A stretch of DNA of 64,000 nt from Temnothorax longispinosus (Eukaryota; Arthropoda; Insecta; Hymenoptera; Formicidae): the NCBI RefSeq assembly GCF_030848805.1, contig NC_092363.1, positions 372,001-436,000 on the forward strand. Reading direction: 5' to 3'. Positions 26,222 through 35,966 of this stretch are shown here, piece by piece. The position numbers were made by a program, and so were the translations under genes. The notes beneath the pieces were generated by a model. The model was not told the DNA's origin. It did no database searches and worked only from the letters and a program-made list of their open reading frames with translations. Positions within the stretch are counted from its first letter, which is position 1. Each line of letters starts with the position of its first letter.

Positions 26222-26287
26222 TTGATGCCTGCCCCGACATTTGCGGCACGAGCGAAGCGAGTGCTGCTGGTCGGGGGCAGGCATCAA
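26222..26287. repeat. 66-bp GC-rich hairpin
   Basis: Outer arms TTGATGCCTGCC and GGCAGGCATCAA enclose CCGAC/GTCGGG and an inner GCGGCAC/GTGCTGC stem with an AGCGAAGCGA loop region. Only a bulge and a few internal mismatches interrupt it. Size and shape resemble a small structured RNA or precursor hairpin, but it lies inside a transposon-like unit. Confidence 0.8.
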
Positions 26288-26298
26288 ATCAAATGCAT

Positions 26299-26562
26299 CT
26301 ATAAATAAAGGTATAAATACACTTTAATTAAAGGAATTGTGTTTATGTTTTTAAAGTACACTATTAAATTATTCTCCTCGGACTCAGATAAAGAATTTTT
26401 ATTTTCTTGTTTCCATTTTTTGTAAGTATCATAGACTAGCGTATATTTATCAGCAGACTTTTTAGGTAAGGTGTCAGTTTGCACTATCAATTGTGCTTCC
26501 GCATCAAAGTTTTTGGTGACTTCTTCCTCATCTGTTGACTCGCCAGATGATGGTTCATGCAT
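26299..26562 (-). pseudogene. N-terminal fragment of Crypton-like tyrosine recombinase
   Basis: The frame has 87 codons from ATG at 26562. After an acidic, Ser-rich start (GESTDEEEVTKNFDAEAQL) it carries KKSADKYTLVYDTYKKWKQE and SESEENNLIVYFKNI. This matches what I remember of the helical core-binding (SAM-like) domain at the N-terminus of Crypton-type tyrosine recombinases that are repeated in insect genomes. The frame then ends in unrelated sequence (IPLIKVYLYLYL), and the catalytic Arg...His-x-x-Arg...Tyr domain is absent, so the gene is truncated to roughly its first exon. Family assignment is from memory; a domain search is needed to be certain. Flanking hairpins support a mobile origin. 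Confidence 0.5.
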
Positions 26563-28139
26563 TTTCTTATTTTTATTTTTATTACACTAATCACAATCAC
26601 TTTCTGAATAGAATTTACTAATAAACATTATCATTGACTAACTGTAAACAAATTTTTAGGTTATACGAGTGAAAGTAAAAGTAGAGGTTGGGGCGATGTG
26701 AATTGGGTTTGTGGTAATATTGTGGTAGGGATCTTGTCATATATTGAGTGCCAGTGCACGCAACTAAGTTTTTACTCCCGCTATTCTAGATGGCGCGCAT
26801 GTAGTTTAACCAAGGCATAAAAATGAGACTTTCTGCCGTGGAACCGGGGCCGAAAGTACGTACTTTCGACCGAGGTAGTAAGAAAAATATTTTTTGTTTT
26901 CATTTATTTGTTTTTTGCCCCGGAGCCGCGATGGAGCGGTGCATGAAAGGTGATGGAGGAAAGAGCGAGTGCAATATTGACGCAAACGAGGGCGCGGGCT
27001 ACGCCGTTATCTGTCAACCCCCGACACACACCTTTCGTCCTGTAAAATTGCTTCGCGAAAGCACCGCGCGAGAAGTCTTTTTCCATCGTTTCGCATCCGT
27101 TGTGGTTTGCACGCGTGCAATCTACGCTGGATGCTCTTTCTGTGTGTGCCCCGATGTAACGTTATACAATCAGGTTCATAAAAAGGATTAATTTATGGGA
27201 TGGCATTTAGACGATGTTCATGAGGTATGGAAAGAAGTAAAAAGAAACCTATCTTATTGCCAGAAGAAAGTACGCAAAAGGAATTAAATAATTTGGTTTA
27301 ATAGTCATTAATCCGTAAGAACACTTTGATCTTTAACGAAATTTAACGATGGGTCTTCAAACGCAAAAATCATCGTAAATCTGCGATCGATGTACGCTCT
27401 TGCGGCGTACCTGCCAGAGATTCTTCTTGATATTGTGCGATGAGGCTTACTTCGTCGAGATCATCAATGATGATTGCGAAACGCACGGAGAATTCACTTC
27501 TCTTTATACCTACTTTATACCTATACTATAATGGATTTCATTTCGCGAAACGTAAAAGGGGAGGACGGCCCGGTTACCGAAGAAACGTCCTTTACCTTTA
27601 CGACTTTCCTGCGATGGGTGGGAAGATGCTGCCGTAGGTAGAGAAAGACTAACGAAATACCGTATTACATCTGCGGAAGACGCGCAAGATTATTCGAGCT
27701 CTCGACCCAGGTGGAACGGGGATGGCGAGCGGGGGAAGGGGAACGAAGGGGAAACTTCACGTAGAGCGCCCGATTCTCTATTAGAGGGTAATACGTATTA
27801 TCGATTTTGGGATGAAACCAGGAGGGTTATCCCAGTTCAAATCATGACAAATGTATAGATACACACCGACCGCGCGCAACCGTGCGCTCTCGTGCGTATA
27901 CGTGTATGTGAATACTTCAGTGGAAGCGTTTCTCGCGACCGCACCCTGGAAAAACTTTTTCCAATCTCTCCTTCTTCCTCCCCCTCCTTCCGCTCCTCCC
28001 CTCCCGCCCGCTGCCGTGAATTTGTTTGCCCGGTCGAAAACAGGGTCGTCGACTTGGAGATCTCGCAGAAATCCCCGCCGGCGAGAAGTAGCTCGTGGCT
28101 CCTAAGCGGATTCGTCTTCAAAATCCGGCGATAATTGCC

Positions 28140-28740
28140 TCTAATTTTCTGTCGTATGTCGATTATTCGAAATAATTAGGAATCAATTGCGGTATTGTCG
28201 CTATGCATATTCGAGATTTATCGAGGAATTATTAGGTTAATATGTCTGTTAAATTTGATTAATAATTTTGTGGAAAATATTTGTCTGTCTTTTAATTATA
28301 AATTATTATATTATATGAGTCAAATTTTTGGATAAAATATCATGATATTAATAATTATGATTATTAAGTAGTTAATAATTAATAATAGAAATAATCAAGC
28401 TAAAAAGCCTTGTTATCGATAATATAATTTTCAGAAACATTTCGTTAGAAAATTATTACACTTTCGATTGTGATTGATTCAATGAATTAATGTACATTAA
28501 CATATTGAAATAACACCAATAAAGACAATATATAATCTTTCCTGTTATGCGATTACTATTTATTAATTAATGATTAATAATCAATCTTGCGACGATGATT
28601 ACGTGATTATTTTAATAATGTTCTCTGTAGTAATCAATTATGAAAATTATCGGTCTTTGTTCGACACTAATAAAATCTGATGAGTTTCAAGTATTATTGA
28701 GACGTAATATGGTAATATAAATGAACGATGTATAATAATG
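28140..28740. other. AT-rich island, no gene seen
   Basis: A conspicuously AT-rich stretch with many TAATTA/ATTAAT motifs and few open frames, between GC-richer flanks. No element ends were recognised. Confidence 0.4.
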
Positions 28741-29219
28741 TGCATTCGCGACGTGCGAGGATTATTTGACATTTGGATTCATCGCGTCGCGCGCATAGAG
28801 TCACGTGCCATCGATCTTTTCGAGTCGGTAGACGATTCGCTCGTCGAGATTTACGAGCCGCTGCATCGGGGTCCGACGCTCCGCGAAACAAAACGACCCT
28901 CCGCGGGCGGCAGTCGGCGATCCGTATAAAGACAGCGGCTGAAAAAGCGTCGCGAGTATTGACAAGTACGGTGAGAAACTTTCCGGGTTAATCGCAGAAA
29001 AAGCCGGTGGAATCGAGCTCGGCGACACCAAGCGACGAGTTAAATACCTCGCGTCGGTCGGTTCGGTCGTCGAGCAACAGAGCAGCGGAAAAAGCGGTAC
29101 TCTTTTAAAAGACTATCTCGATCCGAGCTTGATCGAAAGACGATCAATACTACCGGCTGAAGTTATATGATAAAGAAAATAATAAAATTATATAATTAAT
29201 AGAAAGTACTTTTCTCGAC

Positions 29220-29420
29220 TGAAAAAAAATCTGGTTCGTTCATTTTCCATCAGAAAATACTGGTTAAATCTACCAGAATCTGGTTGAATTAATAGGAATT
29301 CTGGTTGCATAACTAGAATTCCGGTTGCATTAATTGGAATTTCTGGTTGCATTAATTGAAAGAATCTGGTTCCTTTATTTTCGACCAGATGTCCAATTAA
29401 TTCAACCAGATTTTTTTTCA
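29220..29420. mobile_element. 201-bp TIR element with CTGGTT tandem motif, next to mam acceptor
   Basis: The perfect 17-bp terminal inverted repeats begin TGAAAAAAAATCTGGTT (29220-29236) and end with the complement (29404-29420). The interior repeats CTGGTT (or CCGGTT) followed by GCATTAATT/GAATTAAT-like words about seven times. It lies only about 140 bp upstream of the mam acceptor. There is no coding capacity; the target duplication is unclear. Confidence 0.75.
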
Positions 29421-29540
29421 ATGCAGGTAATCGCACACAGCGAATATTCTTGAAAATTTGTTTTGCTGGCAGATTTGTATTGCGTTGTTTTTTTTTTGTT
29501 GACTTTCCGGTTTTTGAAAGGTTCACCGACTATTCACGAT

Positions 29541-29565
29541 CCTCCCTCTCTTCTCATTTCAGCAG
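29541..29565 (+). promoter_or_regulatory. mam: Tandem NAGNAG splice acceptor of the mam exon
   Basis: A CT-rich tract (29541-29559) is followed by CAGCAG, giving two possible acceptors, after 29562 and after 29565. Both keep the frame; the choice adds or removes one Gln at the start of the exon. Both AGs are equally close to the tract, so mixed usage is plausible. Upstream of the AG the frame is intronic. Confidence 0.75.
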
Positions 29566-31323
29566 CCGAAATTTCTCAAGAGGACGACCGAGGAGTTGGA
29601 GTCAGCAGGTGGTGCTAGTGGCGATGGCGGCTTCGGCGAGCCGCCGGTCAAGCTGCAATGCACGCAGGGGCAGCATCAGCATCAGCAGGGTCCGGGCGGG
29701 GGTGGTGGCGGCGGGCCTCATCACGGTCATGGCCAGCATCAGCCGGGGAACGGCGCGAACTCGACGGGCCCGGCGCCCGGTGGCGGTGGTGGCGGTGGCG
29801 GTGGTGACGGGAACGAAGGTCTCACCAAGTTCCAGGTGCAGATCGTGCAGCAGCTGGAGTTCACGACCTCGGCGGCGAATAACTCGCAGGCCCAGGCGAT
29901 CTCTACGAACGTAACGGTGAAAGCGCTGACAAACGCGTCGGTGAAGAGCGATCTTTTAAATTCGTCCTCATCGCCGAAACCCGGTCCAGACACGTCAGCA
30001 TCTGCCGCGTCTAGACCGCAGCCCGGAAATGGAAGCGGTCCGGGAGGTCCTGGCGGGCCCGGCGCAGGTGGTGGTGGCGCCGGTAGCGCCGGTGGTACCG
30101 GCGGAATCGGTTGCGTCGACATCGGTAACCTAGTCGAATGCAAACAAGAACCCGATAACGAGTTCGTGGATCTGGAACAGTGCGCCGCGGCACTGGAAAA
30201 GGACGCCGCGGCGAACGGTACCGGATTCCCCGGTTTCTCCGAGTTCATGGGCGAGGATACCGGCGACGAGATCATTACGTCGGACGCGTTCAAGGACCTC
30301 ATCTCCGAGATATCGGACTTCCATCCGGAGTTTATGAAGGACTTCGACTTTGAGGACAAGAGCGTTGACACGCTGGCGAACAATGCCGCGGCAGCGGCCG
30401 CGGCCGCAGCTGCCGCTGCCGCCGCCAATAACAATAATAACGGTGGCAACAACAATAACGGGTTGCCGACGAATAACGGGCAGATCAAGATCGAAGACGA
30501 TAAAGATGCGATCCATCAGCAGCAGCAACAGCAGCAGCACGCCAACGGCGCGAACAACAGCGTCAACAGCAACAATGTCGGCAATAACAACGGTAACGCG
30601 ATGCCGGCTAACTCGAGCCCGGGCACTCTCGGCTCCTCGCAGTATTCGCCCGCTCGACTTCCTTACTCCGGGCTGGATTTCAAATCTGAGATGAGCCCGG
30701 CGGCGCAGACGCTCAAGCAGATGGCCGAGCAGCATCAGCACAAGAGTCAGCAACTGGGCCTGGGTGGATTCAACCCTGCGGCGGCCGCAGCGGCCGCCGC
30801 GGCGCGGGGCCCAGCGACGAGGTCCCCTTACGCCGAGTTTTCTCAATTCGGTGGCGCTTCCGATTACCTCGGTAGTCCCGGCAGCACCGGCCCGACCGGT
30901 GGACAGAACCAGGCGACGGCCACGGGGACCGGCTCGTATCACAAGAACAATGGCACTCCGACCTTCCAGAGTCAGCAGACCAACGATATGTTTGTCAGCT
31001 CGCAGACCCAATTCGCCGCGGGCCTCACAGATATGAAGAGGCCCCAGCCGACCCCGACGGGCGGCAAGCCCGGCATGCTGGGGCCCAGCGGCGGTTACAA
31101 GCAACAATACTCGCCGTATGGCAGCCCGGGTTCGATGCCGAATCACGGTAGCCCGGGTTACCCACTGCCACCGAGAGGATCGCAGGGTGGTGGACCTAAC
31201 CCGACCGGTTCGCAAGGACCCTTCAACACGACTTCCACGCCGCCGAGACCTCCTTCGGGATCCGGTACTTCGACTTTGCAGATCAATCAGGCTCAGCAGC
31301 TGCACATTGGCAACCAGATTCAG
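29563..31323 (+). CDS. mam: Mastermind (Notch co-activator), large internal exon
   Basis: Nuclear co-activator that joins the Notch intracellular domain and CSL/Su(H) and recruits CBP/p300. The open frame starts right after a pyrimidine tract and AG acceptor (29562) and ends at CAG|GTAAGT, giving 587 codons in phase 0 at both ends. Seen in order (exon codon numbers): KFLKR at 3-7; His/Gln/Gly-rich stretch; conserved block 87-132 containing VQIVQQLEFTTSAAN; Gly-rich linker; KQEP at 194-197; acidic amphipathic segment 235-266 (DAFKDLISEISDF then FMKDFDFED), which resembles the vertebrate MAML segment WKELIEEL...DMKDLFNEDFEE; 14 Ala at 275-288; IKIE 308-311; 7 Gln at 319-325; FKSE 373-376 followed by MSPAAQTLKQMAEQHQHKSQ; 9 Ala at 406-414; Ser/Pro/Gly-rich tail. 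The N-terminal MamL-1 helix and the Gln-rich C-terminus must lie on other exons. The exon is much richer in GC than the flanking introns. Identification rests on remembered family motifs, not on a search. Confidence 0.93.
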
Positions 31324-31329
31324 GTAAGT
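31321..31329 (+). promoter_or_regulatory. mam: 5' splice donor of the mam exon
   Basis: CAG|GTAAGTG is a near-consensus U1 donor placed exactly where the conserved Gln-rich coding sequence stops. Beyond it the frame continues for only 34 codons to a TAG at 31426-31428, in sequence of intronic composition. Confidence 0.88.
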
Positions 31330-31657
31330 GAAGTGACTTTTTTCTCCACGAGATCGATTCTCTCGAAAACGAAATCTCTCATGTCGGAAATATGTATTCT
31401 GCAAGTTATTTTTTTCAGCGAAAGATAGCATTTTGTAACTGCGTTATTATAAAATAGGCTGCATTCCGATATTTACTGTCAGTACTGAAAAGTAAGTCTG
31501 TAGTATACGTGGATGTAAAATATAGAAAAATATAGATTTTCAGTACTGACAGTGAATATCGGAATGCAGCCATAATACATAAACGACTGCGCGCGAAATA
31601 TACACCGTATTTTGTTCGAGCTATATTGCTTCTTCGATTTGCAAGGATATAAATAAA
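31324..31657 (+). other. Potential intron-retention tail with polyadenylation signal
   Basis: If the donor is skipped, the mam frame gains 34 residues and stops at 31426-31428; an AATAAA hexamer follows at 31652-31657. Together these would be enough to produce a truncated Mam through intronic polyadenylation. This is structure only. Both short extensions and AATAAA are common by chance in AT-rich introns. Confidence 0.2.
31457..31571. mobile_element. 115-bp foldback MITE, 35-bp arms
   Basis: The left arm 31457-31491 and right arm 31537-31571 match at 34 of 35 positions; the ends read GGCTGCATTCCGATATT. ATA flanks both sides (31454-31456 and 31572-31574), a possible 3-bp target duplication as used by PIF/Harbinger-type elements, though so short a match can be chance. 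It lies 134 bp after the mam donor. Confidence 0.8.
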
Positions 31658-32194
31658 GTACACCGTACATCTCTCCAGTTTATCCAGTTCAAGCGGATAA
31701 AGTTCCCCCGAGCTAATACTAGACTCTCAACGGAATATTTATTCTTCTCAACGAGAATGGATTTCGTATCGAGCGCTTCCAAGTTTCGACACAGCGACTT
31801 TTCTCAGCCAGGTGCCGGCCGCTGCCAATCGCTATCGCGGCGATTGAAACGAGCAGCGCGCGGAGCAACCGAGGGCTACTCGAGCCCGAGTGATATCTGT
31901 TGCGCCGCGACGACGCGTCTATTTTTGTCGTCGGCATCGCGGGGCATCGTTGGCGACGGCGGCGGCGGCGTCGAAGGGGTGGCGACGGCGGCAGTGGCGG
32001 CGGTAGCGGACGTTGTTGGTCGTCGATGAAACGCGGCGCGGTGATACGGGGGGTAGAAGGGAGCACCACGGCGTCACGGGGGCGCCGCGACGCGACGCGC
32101 AACAAGTAGTCTCGTTTCTCCCAGTGGCGGCGACGGTGGCGGTGGCGGTCCTCTTTGTAAATTTTCCCTCTCGCCAGAGTCCACCATCCCCGCT

Positions 32195-32275
32195 CCCGCA
32201 TCCTCTCCCTCCCTCCCTCCCTCTCTCCCTCTCTTTCTCTCCCTCTCTCTCTCCCTATCTCTCTCTATCTCTCCG
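32195..32275. repeat. CT-rich low-complexity tract
   Basis: Imperfect CCTC/CTCT repeats of about 80 bp. Confidence 0.8.
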
Positions 32276-32749
32276 CGCCGACGCTTCCGAGCGGCGTTAG
32301 GAGTTGGGGAGGTGGACAGCGAGGGGTTACGCGGCCGCGCACAGCCGGCGTCGCGACGCCACCGCCGCCGTCTGCTCGATTTAACCTGCGCCTACAATCC
32401 GCGTCAATACGCTCCGTAGTGATAGTCGCGGGGCTGCGACCGTGACAATATGCACGTGACGCCGGCGTCGGTGCGCGGCGGCGGCAGCGTCGCGTCGGCG
32501 ATGAGGTAGCCCCATACGTCTGTACGTTCGCGTACAAAAGATTTCACCTGGACGAATGAAAAGGATTGCCGCGCTCGTCGATACGCTCGTCTCGCCGCGC
32601 TGAATTACATAAGGGCCCCGATTCAATTCGCTACGTTGTCGATGAAGGGAGCTCTCTGAATAAAACTATCAACGGAGATGTCCACGCGAACGTATCTCCC
32701 TATAAACAATGGGAGCCAATCGTTAGGGAAGCTGACATGATAATCGAGT

Positions 32750-32817
32750 TCTCTCTCTCTCTCTCTTTCTCTCTTTCTCTTCCTCTTTCTATCTCTCTTT
32801 ATTTCTCTTTCTCTCTC
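32750..32817. repeat. CT-rich low-complexity tract
   Basis: An imperfect (CT)n/(CTTT)n run. Confidence 0.8.
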
Positions 32818-33840
32818 GCGTTATTTATCAACTATAATTAATAGCAGCTAACAATACATTAATTTAATTAATTTGAAGCTTTATTTTTACTGTCGACTCG
32901 ACGATAACCTAATGATGTTAATCTCGCAGAATCCGCAAAAGATTCAGAGCAAACCACGAATCTCCATCGGGTCACAGAAATTCGCAGGATCAGCCGCGAC
33001 CCTTTTACTTACGTCAATCCCGGGAGGAACTTGCTGACCGAGAGAAAACGGTGGATCTCCGGCACCGCGTGCGAATACTTGTCGCTATAAAATCCCCGGT
33101 CCATTGTGGCGGCTGCTCGGACAGATCTTATCTGCTCGAATGGATTTGGGCTCGGAAGCGCTTCTACTCGCTCGCTCGAGCACGCTCCTTCCTCGTAAAT
33201 TACGTTAGGCGGCGGGTATTTGCATCTCAATGCGTCGAGGAGGCGAATGACGCCCCCTCCTCCTTCACCTCTTTAGCCACACACACAGATCCACCTTCTA
33301 TCTCCCGGCCCTCAACTCTTGTCTATAAGCATCTTCTGCTTTTCCGCGCTCAATTCCGTCGCGAATTTTTATTCTCGCGCGGCTGATGGGTAGTGATTTT
33401 TCGTTTCCGCCCGAATCGGCAACGGCACAATCTCGCTCATGTAAATATCATGGGCGGGGATAATCGACATCATTGATATTACTTTGACGCTGGTATGATA
33501 CGGAATTCCCGCGATTGGCAGAGATTCGTTGTACGATACGATAATGGGATCAGCGCGCGCGATCCCGCGCGGTTATAATTAATCATTCTCGGAGGGCTTC
33601 GAATCATGGAGCCCCGCGCGCGTGGCTGTCAATACGGATCGATGGGTTTCGTCTCGACATCGAGATATTTTATCGAGGCTCATAAAAAAGAGAAAAGATA
33701 AACGGATATTGATGTTGAAATCTCCGTGTCCGACAAAATCAACCATTGAATATCGAGCCGTATAATCGGGAATGCGATGTAAGCGAGATCAAATCGGTGA
33801 TTTTTTTTCATGCTCTCAGCGTCAATCTTTCCGCACTACT

Positions 33841-33841
<1 letters not shown>

Positions 33842-33889
<48 letters not shown>
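33842..33889. repeat. (GA)24 microsatellite
   Basis: An uninterrupted GA dinucleotide run of about 48 bp. Confidence 0.93.
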
Positions 33890-33893
<4 letters not shown>

Positions 33894-35930
33894 GAACTCT
33901 TTTTTTACACGTGTCGACGTGTCATTTACGCGGCGTAGTCCGGAAACCGAGTTTTTCTTCAGGACCCACGGTGTCGCGCGATCGATTTACATACCCTGAC
34001 ACGACTTTCCCACGTTCTTTTCGTAACCTCTTGTCGCCAGACCCTCCGAATCGGTGTTGTTATCAGGACGGAAGTCCATCGAGAGACGGACCGTGTTGCC
34101 CGTTTATCGCGAAGCGTCGGAATTGTCGCTCGAGTCGATGTCAGGTACACGTCGAAGTTGCAATTGCGTCGACAAATTTCGCCTCCTCTATACATTCCAA
34201 AGGAGGAGAGGTAGAATTGCGTTGGAAAGACGGAAATTAACGCGATAGGATTTAATTAAGAATTCGTACTGCCATTTAACCGCTTTAACCCACTGCATAA
34301 AATTCGCAATATCGCTCGTTTAACGACTGATGAAAGCATTCTTTATTTATGCGTCACGTTCGATATGCGATGTACAAATTTAACCGACTACGGTGGAAAA
34401 GCGACGCGAGTATCATCGGTGAGTGGGCGGGGAAAATCGACGTATCGAAATGCCGTGCAAATCAAACGTGCTGCGATGTAATTCGTAAAACTCATTTGGT
34501 AAATACGACGCGATCGATACGATTTGCGAAGCGTAACCCCTCTTCTCCCTTTAGCCCTTCTCCCCCCCCCCTCCTCGTATGGCGAGAGGGGGTGCGTGTA
34601 TGTTTATGGGCGTTAAGCGGGTTTTCGAAACATTCAACCGCGCTCGTACACTCGCAGCGAATATTAATTTACCGCTAATTACGGAATCGGGAATGGTAAC
34701 GTAGCAAACAAACGCGCGAATGCTCAATAAGAATTTATTACCGCTCGTTACCGACTAGTGTAATCAGTGTACGCATTTTGATGCGTCCGTCACTCGATTC
34801 AAAGAGAGAGAGAGAAAGAGAGTGAGAAAACGCGTCACCGTCGAAAACGCGTCGTCGCCAAAGTATATATCTTCCCTGGCAAAGGAGAAGAATAACGCGT
34901 GGAATGGATTTCGTGGAATCTTCTTCGTATCGCGAGCTATGCCGGGAATTTCACGCAGATGAAAACGCCTCCAATGGCGTAACTGGTGAGGGTGCAGCAT
35001 CCATTTGCCTGTCGCTACCTCCGTCCGCGTACAAGTTTATGACGAGGTAAAAGTTAATCAAAATGTTAGCGGGAACTACTAATTCCGCTAATTAAGTAAC
35101 TCCTCATTTAAGTCATATCGTCTAACTTCTGTATTTTTATCGTGAATTCCGAAGCGACTCCTCGTGGGCATTATCGCATATCGTTGTGAGATTATTAATT
35201 CTTACGTTCGATCTGACGATCCGGTAGTTTGATCGATATTCAGATAGCATTACGACAAATGCAGATGGATGGTTCGCTGTCGAAATAAAGTAGGTCGATC
35301 GCATGCAGTTAATAACCTCGTCCTCACCTATGTAAAACAGCGTCCGCGGCTTAATTGACGAAATATTCAAATTACCCGATTTCGAGGCGCGTTTCGGGGT
35401 GCCAAAGAGCAGTCGTGCCGCGCATTCAAATGATAATCGTTGCCCACACGCGAGTGTGCGCCTTTTTTTCTTCTTCTTCTTCTTTATTGTCACCCTTTCC
35501 GTTAGCGTTATCTATTCTCCATCGAAACGATCTGTGTGAGATATGCGCGATCGACTGGGCTTTTGGACGGAAGGGTTATCGCTGCCAACGACGTCAACAA
35601 TCTACATATCGTAATGAGTCCAAGAAGGATGTCGTTTCCTCTTCGCGTGACCTTTATCTTGACCCTTTACAAAGTCCACGCTCCTGCCACTGCACCATTA
35701 TTGCCGCACAATCGGCACATCATACGTTGTAAGTTAGCATTTAATAGCTCGCTTTTGTCGAGTAAGACACTTTAATCGTTGACGGGACTGCTGGACTGTT
35801 TTTGCCGTACAAGTCGACCGGTGGCGTGGTGAAATACTTTGGTGTCGATTCACGATCCTTGTTGCATGTCGATAAAAAAAATATTGCGCTGTGTATCGAT
35901 ACGTATCCCTCGTATTTTCCTAGCTAACGG

Positions 35931-35966
35931 ATATATATATACATATATATATATATACACATATAT
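35931..35966. repeat. TA-rich simple repeat
   Basis: Interrupted (TA)n with TACA variants. Confidence 0.7.

Larger units (their letters stand above)
26032..26889. mobile_element. Composite hairpin element with Crypton-like gene remnant
   Basis: The interval contains, left to right: a near-palindrome of about 136 bp (26032-26167); a copy of a 29-30-bp inverted terminal motif (26164-26192); a second strong hairpin (26222-26287); the 5' piece of a recombinase-like gene on the - strand (26299-26562); and a second inverted copy of the 29-30-bp motif (26860-26889), preceded by a perfect 18-bp palindrome CGAAAGTACGTACTTTCG (26851-26868). The two copies of the motif differ by two substitutions and one indel. 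I read this as an internally deleted, non-autonomous derivative of a larger element. Exact ends and target duplication were not resolved, and Cryptons are not known for long terminal repeats, so the hairpins could belong to a different element into which the gene piece is nested. Confidence 0.6.

Noticed and set aside
29739..30488. 249-codon - strand frame rich in Leu/Ala/Pro
   Set aside because: Antisense of the Mam poly-Ala, Gly and Asn runs; not an independent gene.
30130..31431. 433-codon open frame on the - strand across the mam exon
   Set aside because: It mirrors the coding strand; GC-rich third positions suppress stops. The peptide is Arg/Leu-rich with no domain.
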